This document shows positions 28,410-37,424 of a DNA stretch of 64,000 nucleotides, in pieces. A model generated the notes under the pieces. That model worked only from the letters and a program-made list of their open reading frames with translations. It was not told the origin of the DNA and did no database searches. A program made the position numbers and the translations under genes. This stretch comes from Jatrophihabitans endophyticus. Its GTDB lineage: Bacteria; Actinomycetota; Actinomycetes; Mycobacteriales; Jatrophihabitantaceae. Numbering within the stretch: the first letter of the stretch is position 1; every line of letters begins with the position of its first letter. The stretch is from the NCBI RefSeq assembly GCF_900129455.1, contig NZ_FQVU01000001.1, positions 310,001-374,000 of the forward strand, given 5' to 3'.

Positions 28410-31400
28410 TGACCCTCGTCGCGGCACTGCGTGGTCACGCCCGCGAGCGACCCGACGAGGTGTCCCTCGCCTTCGACCGCGGTGACCGTCCCGACCTCGT
28501 GCTGACCTTCGCCGAGCTCGACACCCGGGTACGTCGGCTGGCCGCCGGCCTCGCCGCGACCGGGATCGCGCCCGGCGAACGGGTGCTCGTGGCCCACGAG
28601 CCGGGCCCCGACTACGTCACCGCGTTCCTGGGCTGCCTGCTGGCCCGGGTCGTCGCGGTGCCGGTGTACCCGCCGCGGTCGAGACGCGGCCTCGCCACCG
28701 TCGCCTCCATCGCCGGCGATGCCGGTGCGATCGGCGCGCTCGTCGACGACCCGACCGCGTGGTCCGCGGCGGATGCCCCGGTCCCCGCCCTGACGTGGGA
28801 CGACGCCACCGCCCCCGATGACGCCCCCGATCCCGGGTCGGTCGCGCCCGACGACATCGCGTTCCTGCAGTACACCTCCGGCTCGACCGCGGAGCCCCGC
28901 GGCGTGGTGGTGCGTCACCGCAACCTCGTCGCCAACCTCGACGTCATCGCGACGGTGGTCGCGGCCGGCCCCGGCACACGCAGCGTCAGCTGGCTCCCGC
29001 CGTACCACGACATGGGCCTCATCGGCGGCATCCTGCAACCGGTGTACGCGGGCTTCCCGGTGCGCCTGCTCAGCCCGACGCAGTTCCTGCACGACCCCGG
29101 CCGCTGGTTGCGGGCGATCAGCGAGACGCGGGCCGACTGCAGTGCGGCGCCGACCTTCGCCTACGAGGAGTGCGTCCGCCGGGTGCCGGCCGAGCAGGTC
29201 GCGACCCTCGACCTCTCGTCCTGGCGTACGGCCATCGTCGGCGCCGAACCGGTCGACGCCGCGACCCTCGACCGGTTCGCCGAGCGCTTCGCGCCGGCGG
29301 GTTTCGACCCCACCGCGTTCGCCCCGTGCTACGGACTGGCCGAGGCGACCCTCTTCGTGACCGGGACCAAGAGAGCGGGCAGGTCGCCGAGCGTGCGAGC
29401 CGCCGATCGCGACGCCCTGGCCGCCGGTGCCGTCGTGGACGCGCACGCGGGCGAGAGCACGGCTGTCCTCGTCGGATGCGGCCGTCCGGGCGGGGATGTC
29501 GAGGTCGCGGTCGTCGACCCCGCCTCGGGGTTGCGGTGTCCGGCCGACCGGGTCGGCGAGGTGTGGACCCGGGGCCCCTCGGTCGCCGGCGGCTACTGGA
29601 ACCGCGGCGACGCGGACGACTGGGACGCCGAGCTGGAGGGCCGTCGCGGGTGGCTGCGCACGGGCGACCTCGGCTTCGTCGACGCCGACGGCGAGCTGTT
29701 CGTCGCCGGGCGGAGCAAGGACGTCATGATCATCCGGGGCGTCAATCACCATCCGCACGCCGTCGAGAGCACGCTCGCCGAGGCCGTCGCCGGACTGCGC
29801 CGCGACCGGGTGGCGGTCTTCTCCGTCGACGCGCCGACCGGCGAGCGGGCCGTCGCCGTCGTCGAGGTGCCACGGTCCGACGGCGGACCCGAGCTCGTCG
29901 ACGCGCTGCGTTCGGCCGCCGCGCGCGAGCACGGCATCGACCTCGCCGACGTCCGCGCGGTGCGACGGGGCAGCCTGCCCCGGACGACCAGCGGCAAGCT
30001 GCGGCGCCGTGCCACCCGGGCGGCCTACCTGACGGGCCGCTTCGGCGGCGGTGCGACCGCTCCCGCCGACACCGCGGCGGCCGGGGGCGACGACGAGCTG
30101 ACCCGGCTCGTCGCGGCCGCGCTGGACACCACCGCGGCCGCCGTCCCGGCCGACCGACCGCTCACCTCCGCAGGGCTGGACTCGCTGCGGGCCGTGCGGC
30201 TGCGGGCCCTCGTCCTCGACCGCTTCGGCGTCCAGCTGCCCGTCGACGAACTCCTCGACGGCCTCACCCGCGACGGGATCGCCGCGCGGCTGGCGGCCGA
30301 GCCCGCGCCCGGGCCCGATCGGGCGACCCCGACCGAGGACGCCGCCGCCCCCACCCCGGGCCAACAGTCCCTGCTCGCCGTCGACCGGGCCGGCGGCTCG
30401 GCCGCCTACCACCTCGTCGCGGCCGGGTCGACGCGCACCGCCCTGCCCCCGGAGCGGCTGGCCGCGGCACTGGACGTCCTCGTCCGACGGCACCCGGCCC
30501 TGCGCACCGTCGTCGACCTGACGCCCGACGGCGTGGTCACCACCCACGTCGCCGGCGCCGTGCCCGCCCCGACGGTCACCGGGCACGACGTCACGGCCGC
30601 GACGTGGGACTCCCTCGTCTCGTCGTGGTCGGCCGAGCCGCTGCCGCTCGCGACACCGCCGCTGCTGCGCGCGATGGTCGGCCGGCTGCCCGACGGCAGC
30701 GGGCGCGTCGCGGTGTGCGTCCACCACATCGCCGCCGACGCCATCAGCGGCGGCGTCCTGGCCGAGGAGTTGGGCGCGGCGCTGCGCGGTGAGCTCGACC
30801 CGGCCGAGGTGCCGGTCGCCCGCACCACCGCGGCGCCCGCCGCCGGCGATCTCGACTACTGGCACGCCACGCTGGCCGGCGCCGCCCCACCGGCCGGACC
30901 GGTCGCCGTGGATCTCGACGCGCCGGACACCGGCACCGACCTGTATTCGTTCGACCTCGACGAGCCCCTCACCCGGGCGATCGGCCGGCTCGCCGGCAGG
31001 CACCGGGCGACGCCGTTCATGGTGCTGGCCGGCGCGTTCGCCGCCACCGTCTCGCGGTACTGCGGCTCGGACGGCGAGGACGTCGTCATCGGCACCGCGA
31101 GCGCGGGACGACCCGACCTCGCCGCGCTGCGCGCGGTCGGCTTCCACACCACCACGCTGCCCCTGCGCATCGATCTCACCGGTCGGCCCACGGGTGGCGA
31201 TCTCCTCGCCCGCACGCGCGCCGCCTGTCTCGGCGCGTACGCCCACGACGCCGTGCCCTACGAGCAGATCCTCGGCACGTGGCGCGCCGGGCGGCAGGAC
31301 TCCGCCGAGCGCCGCCTCGTCCGGCACCTCGTCGTCCTGCACGACCGCGCACCGCAGATCCGGCTCGACGGCGCGGTCGTCGAGCTCGGCATGCGGCCCT

Positions 31401-33469
31401 CTCCCCGGCCACGTTTCGACGTCGAACTGCACCTCACCCGTAGGGCCGACGGCACGCTCACCGGCCAGCTGGTCACCGCGCGGCCGCTGGCGGCGGGCCG
31501 CCCGGACGACATCGCGGCCCTGGTCGTCGCGCATCTCGAGGAGCTCGTGCGCGACGAGCCGCGGTCGCTGTCCGCCGTGCCTCTCCCGGCGGCCGCAGCC
31601 ACGACGGTCGCGGGTTGGGAACACGGCGGCGAGGCGCCCGCTCCACTCGACCCGATCGCGAGCCTGCAACGCGACGCCCGCGCCCGACCGGACGACGTCG
31701 CGGTGCTCGACATCGACGACACCCCGGTCCCGTACCGTCGGCTGCACGAGCTGGTCATGGCGACCGCGGCGGCGGTGCGCGCGCACGGCGCCGTGCCGGC
31801 CGACGTCGTGGGCGTCCTCGGCCACCGCGGCGCCCCCACCCTCGCCGCCGTCCTCGGCGTCCTGGCCACCGGCTGCGTGTACCTGCCGCTCGACCCGGAC
31901 CACCCGCCGGCTCGGGTGGCCGACCTGGTCGCCGACACCAGCCCGGCGGTGCTGCTCCACGGGTCGGGCACGACGCCACCGGCCGGCACGGCCGGGCCGA
32001 CGGTCCCGATCCCGACCTCACCCCTGCCCGTCGACGGGCGCGTCGAGCCCCTCACCCCGGCCCGCGACGACGCCGCCGCCTACCTCGTGCACACCTCCGG
32101 CTCCACCGGTCGGCCGAAGGGTGCGGTGAACACCGCGCGCGGCCTCGGCGTCCGGCTGGCCTGGGCCCGCGAGCGGATGTCGCTGCGGCCCACCGATCGG
32201 GTCCTGGTGAAGACCCCGGTGTCGTTCGACGTGTCGGTGTGGGAGCTCACCTTGCCGATCGCCGCCGGAGCCGTCGCGGTCGTGTGCGCCCCCGGTGAGC
32301 ACCGCGACCCCGTCGCGCTCCACGACCGCATGCGCCGGACGGGAGTGACCGTGGCGCACTTCGTCCCGTCCATGCTGGACGCCTTCCTCGACTACGAGGG
32401 CCCGGCACTGCCCAGCCTGCGCCTGGTGGTCGTCAGCGGGGAGGCGCTGGCTGCAGCCACGGCCCGCCGTCTCGCGGACCGTTATCCGGCCGCGCGCCTG
32501 CTGAACCTGTACGGCCCGGCCGAGGCGGCGATCGACGTGAGCGCCCACGACGTCCAGCCGGACGACCGGTCGGTGCCGATCGGCCGCCCGGTGCCGGGCA
32601 CGACGCTGCGCATCCTCACCGGCGACCTCGCACGACAGCCGACCGGCGCGCCCGGCCAGCTGTACATCGGCGGCTCCCAGGTGGGCCGGGGCTACCACGC
32701 CCGCCCGGCCACGACCGCCGCCCGCTTCGGACCCGACCCGTTCGACCCGGGCGCCCGGCTGTACGCCACCGGCGACCTCGCCCGGTGGCGGACCGACGGC
32801 ACGATCGAGTTCCTGGGCCGCGTCGACGACCAGGTGAAGATCCGCGGCCAACGCGTCGAACCGGGCGAGGTCGCCGCCGCGCTCGGCACGGCGGCCGGGG
32901 TCACCTCCGCGGCCGCCGTCGTCGCGTCCGGCGAGCTGATCGGCTTCGTGTGCGGCGCCGCACCGAACCCCGACGCCGTCCGCCGGCACGTGGCCGCCCT
33001 CCTGCCGTCGGCCGCCGTGCCGGCCGCCGTCCTGGTCCTGCCCACCCTGCCGGTCACCACGAACGGCAAGCTCGACCGTCGTGCCCTGCGCGAGGTGGCG
33101 ACCGCGCGCACGCGCGTCGCCCCGGCCCGGGCCCCGGTCGCGCCGCGCGACCCCACCGAGACCGCGATCGCCGCGCTCTGGCGCGACGTCCTCGGCGGCC
33201 CGACACCAGGCGTCCTGGACGACTTCTTCGACAGCGGTGGCGACTCGCTGTCCGCGGCGCGACTGCTGGCCCGCGTCACCTCGCGGTTCGGGGTGACCCT
33301 CGCGCTCGACGAGGTCCTGGCCGGGCACCGCACGGTCGCCGCCATCGCCGAACTGCTCACGTCCGCCGAGCTCGCGCAGGCGTCGGACGACGAGCTGCTC
33401 GCGGCACTCGACGCGCTCGACGCGGCGGACCCGCCGCCCGCGCCACCGCCGGCCGAGGAGGCGGGATGA
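28409..33469 (+). CDS. NRPS FAAL-T-C-A(Ser)-T, lipid-initiating
   Basis: A 1,686-aa enzyme that probably starts the chain. Domains: fatty acyl-AMP ligase (about 1-560, YTSGSTAEPRG, YHDMGLIGG, RSKDVMIIRG), acyl carrier (GLDSL, Ser592), condensation (HHIAADA, His772/773), adenylation (about 1,080-1,560, A3 HTSGSTGRPKG, A5 LYGPAE) and carrier (GGDS, Ser1613). The amino acid code D-V-W-H-V-S-L-I-D-K is a serine code. The expected first product is an N-acyl-seryl thioester. The fatty acid length cannot be read from sequence. It directly precedes the MFS-M28 fusion, reminiscent of prodrug systems where an N-acyl amino acid is later removed outside the cytoplasm. Confidence 0.94.
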   Translation: MTLVAALRGHARERPDEVSLAFDRGDRPDLVLTFAELDTRVRRLAAGLAATGIAPGERVLVAHEPGPDYVTAFLGCLLARVVAVPVYPPRSRRGLATVASIAGDAGAIGALVDDPTAWSAADAPVPALTWDDATAPDDAPDPGSVAPDDIAFLQYTSGSTAEPRGVVVRHRNLVANLDVIATVVAAGPGTRSVSWLPPYHDMGLIGGILQPVYAGFPVRLLSPTQFLHDPGRWLRAISETRADCSAAPTFAYEECVRRVPAEQVATLDLSSWRTAIVGAEPVDAATLDRFAERFAPAGFDPTAFAPCYGLAEATLFVTGTKRAGRSPSVRAADRDALAAGAVVDAHAGESTAVLVGCGRPGGDVEVAVVDPASGLRCPADRVGEVWTRGPSVAGGYWNRGDADDWDAELEGRRGWLRTGDLGFVDADGELFVAGRSKDVMIIRGVNHHPHAVESTLAEAVAGLRRDRVAVFSVDAPTGERAVAVVEVPRSDGGPELVDALRSAAAREHGIDLADVRAVRRGSLPRTTSGKLRRRATRAAYLTGRFGGGATAPADTAAAGGDDELTRLVAAALDTTAAAVPADRPLTSAGLDSLRAVRLRALVLDRFGVQLPVDELLDGLTRDGIAARLAAEPAPGPDRATPTEDAAAPTPGQQSLLAVDRAGGSAAYHLVAAGSTRTALPPERLAAALDVLVRRHPALRTVVDLTPDGVVTTHVAGAVPAPTVTGHDVTAATWDSLVSSWSAEPLPLATPPLLRAMVGRLPDGSGRVAVCVHHIAADAISGGVLAEELGAALRGELDPAEVPVARTTAAPAAGDLDYWHATLAGAAPPAGPVAVDLDAPDTGTDLYSFDLDEPLTRAIGRLAGRHRATPFMVLAGAFAATVSRYCGSDGEDVVIGTASAGRPDLAALRAVGFHTTTLPLRIDLTGRPTGGDLLARTRAACLGAYAHDAVPYEQILGTWRAGRQDSAERRLVRHLVVLHDRAPQIRLDGAVVELGMRPSPRPRFDVELHLTRRADGTLTGQLVTARPLAAGRPDDIAALVVAHLEELVRDEPRSLSAVPLPAAAATTVAGWEHGGEAPAPLDPIASLQRDARARPDDVAVLDIDDTPVPYRRLHELVMATAAAVRAHGAVPADVVGVLGHRGAPTLAAVLGVLATGCVYLPLDPDHPPARVADLVADTSPAVLLHGSGTTPPAGTAGPTVPIPTSPLPVDGRVEPLTPARDDAAAYLVHTSGSTGRPKGAVNTARGLGVRLAWARERMSLRPTDRVLVKTPVSFDVSVWELTLPIAAGAVAVVCAPGEHRDPVALHDRMRRTGVTVAHFVPSMLDAFLDYEGPALPSLRLVVVSGEALAAATARRLADRYPAARLLNLYGPAEAAIDVSAHDVQPDDRSVPIGRPVPGTTLRILTGDLARQPTGAPGQLYIGGSQVGRGYHARPATTAARFGPDPFDPGARLYATGDLARWRTDGTIEFLGRVDDQVKIRGQRVEPGEVAAALGTAAGVTSAAAVVASGELIGFVCGAAPNPDAVRRHVAALLPSAAVPAAVLVLPTLPVTTNGKLDRRALREVATARTRVAPARAPVAPRDPTETAIAALWRDVLGGPTPGVLDDFFDSGGDSLSAARLLARVTSRFGVTLALDEVLAGHRTVAAIAELLTSAELAQASDDELLAALDALDAADPPPAPPPAEEAG

Positions 33470-36400
33470 GCTCGACGCACGATCCCGATGCGCCGGCGGA
33501 CGCGACACCCGCGCGCACGGCCTGGCCTCGCTCGTTCCGGCTGCTCGCGTACGCGTCGCTGATCTCGGGTCTGGGCGACGGGGCCCGGTTCGCCGCCCTG
33601 CCGCTGCTCGCGACGACCATCACCGGCAACACCCTGCTGGTCGCGGCGGTCACGATCGCCGGACAGCTGCCGCTGCTGCTCGTCGGCCCGGTCGCGGGCG
33701 TCGTCGTCGACCGCAGCGACCGCGCCCGACAGCTGTGGCGCACGGCCACCGTCCAAGCGGTCGTCATGGGGGTGTTCGCGGCACTGGTGATCGCCGGCTC
33801 GTCCGGGATATGGATCATCCTGGTCGCCTCGTTCGTGCTGGCCGCGACCGAGACGCTGAGCTTCAACCTGCAGGCCGCGGCCGTACCCGACCTCGTGCCG
33901 CCCCAGCGGCTACCCGCCGCGAACAGCATCGTGCAGGGTGCGCAGTTCGTCGCCAGCGACCTCGTCGGCATCGCGATCGGCTCGCTGCTGTTCAGCTGGC
34001 ACCCGACCGCGCCGTTCGTCGTCGACGCGGTGTCGTTCGCGCTCGCCGCCGCCCTGCTCGGTGGCGTCCGGCTGCGGCGGCGGGGCCCCACCGCAACGGC
34101 GACGGCAACGGCAGCACCGACCAAGGTCAGCGTCGCAAGCGTCCGGTCCGACATCGTCTTCGGCGTGCGCTGGCTGTGGAGCCACCGACTGCTGCGTGCC
34201 CTGTGCCTGGTGACCGCCCTGGGCAACTTCGTCGTCATCAGCATCCTGTCGATCGCGGTGCTGTTCGCCCTGAAGGTCCTCGGCGTGACCGCCGCCGTGT
34301 ACGGCCTGTTGATGGCGGTGATCGCCGTGGGCGGGCTCGTCGGCCTGCTGCTGGCGCCGCTGATCGACCGAGCCGTCGGCCCGGGCCGGGCCCTGCAGCT
34401 CACCTTCGGCATCGCCCCGTTGCCGACCCTGGTCGTCGGGCTCACGGACTCCCCGGTCGTCGCCTCGATCGCGCTGTTCTTCGTCAGCGGCAGCGTCTCG
34501 ATCGGCAACGTCGTCAGCGTCTCGGTCCGCCAGTCGGTCGTCCCGCGCGAGCTGTTCGGTCGCGTGAACGCCTCCTTCCGCCTGCTGGCCTCCGGTTTCG
34601 GCCCGGCCGCCGGTGCCGTCGCCGGCGGACTGGCCGAGGCGTTCGGGCTGCACGCGCCGTTCCTCTTCGGCGCGCTGGTGTTCCTCGTCGGGGCCGTCAT
34701 CGGCGCGCTCGCCATCTCCAACACGGCGATCGAGCACGGCCGCTCCGCGCGCGTCGACGCCGACGGCGACGGCGACGGCGACGACGCCACCGGACCTGTC
34801 GTCGACGAGGTCCTCGCGCCGGCCGAGCGGCCGGTCGACACGCCGGCCCTGCGCCACCGGCTCGCAGCCGCCGGGCTGGTGCTCGTGCTCGCCGCCCTCG
34901 TCGTCGTGCAGACCGCCGGCCTCCGGCTACCCGACTCGCCGCCGCGCACCGTCGGCGCGGGCACGTTCTCCGGACAACGCGCCGTCGACACGATCGGCCG
35001 CCTCGCCCACCTGCACCGCACCATCGGCAAGCCGGGCAACGACGAGGCCCGAGCCGCCATCGTCGCCGGCTTCACCCGCCTGGGCCTGCACCCGACCGTC
35101 ACGACGCGCACCGCCGCGGTCAGCTCGGCCGACACCACCCACGCCGTCGGCACGGTCAGCGACATCGTGACGATGGTGCGGGGCAGCGATCCGACGGGCA
35201 CCGTGGTCGTCGACGCCCACTACGACTCCGTCCCGACCGGATTCGGCGCCGTCGACGACCTGCTCAACGTCGGCGTCGTCCACGAGCTGGCCCGCGCCCT
35301 GACCCACGGCGAGCGTCCGCGCAACAACATCGTCTTCCTCGTCGCCGACGGCGAGGAGGAGGGCTCGCTGGGAGCGAAGGCGTTCGTCGACGCCCACCTG
35401 GTCGATCCGGCCCGCACCGTGGTCCTCAACCTGGAGGCGCGGGGCACGAACGGGCCCGCCGTCATGTTCCAGACCGTCGGCCGTCGCGTCGGCCACGCCT
35501 TGGACGCCCTCGGGCGCGGCACCATCACCGCGACATCGGTGTCCAACGAGGTGTACCGGCTGCTGCCCAACGACACCGACCTGACGGTGTTCGGCGACCA
35601 TGGCTACAGCGGCCTCAACTTCGCGCTGATCGGGGGGTCCCCCGACTACCACACGCCCCACGACGACGCCACGCGCCTTCACCCCGGCGCCGCGCAGGCG
35701 ATGGGCGACGCGACCCTGGGCCCACTGCGCTATCTGTCGACCGCCGACCTCCGCCACGACGCGACCGGGAGCCGCACGTACTTCTCCACGACGTGGTCCA
35801 CCATCGACTGGCCGCACTGGCTCGACTTCGTCATCTGTCCGCTGGCGGTCGCGCTGCTGCTCGGCCTCGTCGGCGGCGGCGGGCGACTGGGGCTGCGACG
35901 GCGCTCGATAGGCAAGGCGGCAGCCGGCTTCGCCCTGCCGGTGCTCGGCAGCGGCATCCTCGCCTTCGGCGTCTGGTACGTCGAGACCGCGGTCAAGCCC
36001 GAGCTGCTGCAGTTCACCAGCGGCGACACCTACCATCCCGCGACCACGATCGCGGGCCTCGCGATCGGCGGCGCCGCGCTCCTCGTCCTCTGGTACCGCT
36101 GGATGCGGCGCACGGCCCGTCCGCTCGAGATCGTGGTGGGCATCCTGTGCTGGCTGGCCGGGCTCGGTGTCGTCCTGCTGGTCGTCGCCCCGACCGCGAG
36201 CTACATCGTGGCCGTGCCGGCCCTGATCGGCGGGCTGCTCGCCCTGGTGACGGCGGCCGTCACCACACCCGAGTCGGCCTGGCGTCCGCTCGCCGGCGCC
36301 GGCATCGTCGTCGTCCCGGTGCTGCTCATGTACCCCGTCGTGTCGCTGCTCTTCCCCACCCTCGGCCTGTCCCTCGCGGCGCCCGGACTGATCTTCGGGG

Positions 36401-37149
36401 TGCTCGCGTTCGCCGGTCTCGCCGCCCTGCTGGAGCTCGTCCCCCGGGCGGGCCTGCGGGTGCTGACGCCACTGACCGGCGTCGCGGCGGTCGCGGTCCT
36501 GGTGCTCGGCTACGCGATCGACGGCACGGACGCCCGACACCCGCGCAGCGTGAGCATCGGGTACGCGGTCGACGGCGACACCGGCACCGCTCGGTGGGTC
36601 AGTGACGCACCGGTTGCCGACCCGGCGATCGCCTCGCTGGTGCCGCGGTCGGCGAACCTCGCCACCGAGTTCCCGAGCCTCGCCGACCGCACCTTCCTCG
36701 TCGGACCGGCGAGCCGCAGCGCCGCCCTCACGCCGATCCGTCTGACCGGCAGCGCCGTGCACGCCGAGCCGGGTGGCCGAGCCGCCGTGTTCACCGTCCG
36801 GCCGCCCGCGGGTACCGAGTCGACCTACGTGTACGCACACGTCGCCTCGGGGGTGTCGGTCCGCTCGGCGGTCGCCGGGGGGCAGCGCCTACCCGGCGGG
36901 ACCAACCGGTCGTTCGCGCCCGGCGGCTGGACGTGGGGTTTCCGCTTCAGCGGAGTGCACCGCGACGGCATCCCGGTGACGCTCCATCTCGGTGGCACGG
37001 GGCCGATCCAGGTGCGCGTCGTCGCCGAACAGGCCGGCCTCCCGGCGGTGGCGGGCGCCCCGACCCTGCCGAAGGACGCGTCCTTCTCGCCGTGGCCCTC
37101 GGTCGCCGGACAGTCGATAATCGTCGGCACGTTCGACCTGACGCCCTGA
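33466..37149 (+). CDS. MFS exporter fused to membrane M28 metallopeptidase
   Basis: A single 1,227-aa polypeptide. Residues about 20-425 form an MFS transporter of the drug-export (DHA3-like) type with many membrane segments (VVVDRSDRARQLWR loop). An acidic linker (DGDGDGDD, 433-440) and a membrane helix (about 468-490) follow. Residues about 500-760 are an M28 zinc peptidase with all metal positions: His585 in DAHYDS, Asp598 in VDDLLN, Glu630-632, Glu657 in LEARG and His729 in PDYHTPHDD. Then come several membrane helices (about 785-1,010) and a C-terminal beta-rich domain, an arrangement like ER metallopeptidase 1 (Fxna). The helix before the peptidase should place it outside the membrane. 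Likely role: export and extracellular trimming of the acylated peptide, giving self-resistance (inference). No frameshift or stop separates the halves. Confidence 0.92.
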   Translation: MSSTHDPDAPADATPARTAWPRSFRLLAYASLISGLGDGARFAALPLLATTITGNTLLVAAVTIAGQLPLLLVGPVAGVVVDRSDRARQLWRTATVQAVVMGVFAALVIAGSSGIWIILVASFVLAATETLSFNLQAAAVPDLVPPQRLPAANSIVQGAQFVASDLVGIAIGSLLFSWHPTAPFVVDAVSFALAAALLGGVRLRRRGPTATATATAAPTKVSVASVRSDIVFGVRWLWSHRLLRALCLVTALGNFVVISILSIAVLFALKVLGVTAAVYGLLMAVIAVGGLVGLLLAPLIDRAVGPGRALQLTFGIAPLPTLVVGLTDSPVVASIALFFVSGSVSIGNVVSVSVRQSVVPRELFGRVNASFRLLASGFGPAAGAVAGGLAEAFGLHAPFLFGALVFLVGAVIGALAISNTAIEHGRSARVDADGDGDGDDATGPVVDEVLAPAERPVDTPALRHRLAAAGLVLVLAALVVVQTAGLRLPDSPPRTVGAGTFSGQRAVDTIGRLAHLHRTIGKPGNDEARAAIVAGFTRLGLHPTVTTRTAAVSSADTTHAVGTVSDIVTMVRGSDPTGTVVVDAHYDSVPTGFGAVDDLLNVGVVHELARALTHGERPRNNIVFLVADGEEEGSLGAKAFVDAHLVDPARTVVLNLEARGTNGPAVMFQTVGRRVGHALDALGRGTITATSVSNEVYRLLPNDTDLTVFGDHGYSGLNFALIGGSPDYHTPHDDATRLHPGAAQAMGDATLGPLRYLSTADLRHDATGSRTYFSTTWSTIDWPHWLDFVICPLAVALLLGLVGGGGRLGLRRRSIGKAAAGFALPVLGSGILAFGVWYVETAVKPELLQFTSGDTYHPATTIAGLAIGGAALLVLWYRWMRRTARPLEIVVGILCWLAGLGVVLLVVAPTASYIVAVPALIGGLLALVTAAVTTPESAWRPLAGAGIVVVPVLLMYPVVSLLFPTLGLSLAAPGLIFGVLAFAGLAALLELVPRAGLRVLTPLTGVAAVAVLVLGYAIDGTDARHPRSVSIGYAVDGDTGTARWVSDAPVADPAIASLVPRSANLATEFPSLADRTFLVGPASRSAALTPIRLTGSAVHAEPGGRAAVFTVRPPAGTESTYVYAHVASGVSVRSAVAGGQRLPGGTNRSFAPGGWTWGFRFSGVHRDGIPVTLHLGGTGPIQVRVVAEQAGLPAVAGAPTLPKDASFSPWPSVAGQSIIVGTFDLTP

Positions 37150-37202
37150 CCCCACCCCGACCCCACCCACCCCGACGAGAACCGGACACGGAGGACGACG
37201 CG

Positions 37203-37424
37203 ATGAGCGAGCCGGAGGACGATCGGATCTACACCGTCGTGCGCAACGACGAGGGCCAGTACGCGCTCTGGCCGGCCGACCTCGACGTTCCCGCCGGGTG
37301 GGTCGAGCAGGGCAGGCGCGGCACCGAGCAGGAGTGCAGCGACTGGGTCGACACGGTCTGGACCGACATGCGACCGCTGAGCCTCGTGCGCGCGAGCGCT
37401 ACTCCGCCGCCCGCAACCCCGTGA
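37203..37424 (+). CDS. mbtH: MbtH-like NRPS accessory protein
   Basis: A 73-aa MbtH-family protein that binds adenylation domains and helps them fold or work. Signature residues are present: NDEGQYALWP, VPAGW, and WTDMRPLSL. GGAGGA (37,190-37,195) is a good ribosome binding site. The 53-bp gap after the MFS-M28 gene shows CCCCACC-type runs but no terminator, so it is likely the last gene of the long operon. Its 3' end overlaps the converging ATP-grasp gene by 26 bp. Confidence 0.95.
   Translation: MSEPEDDRIYTVVRNDEGQYALWPADLDVPAGWVEQGRRGTEQECSDWVDTVWTDMRPLSLVRASATPPPATP

Noticed and set aside
27623-31960. A minus-strand reading frame of 1,445 codons opposite the NRPS genes
   Set aside because: Very GC-rich codons leave long antisense frames open. 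The translation is low-complexity (Arg, Gly, Asp, Val) with no motif, while the plus strand encodes complete NRPS domains.
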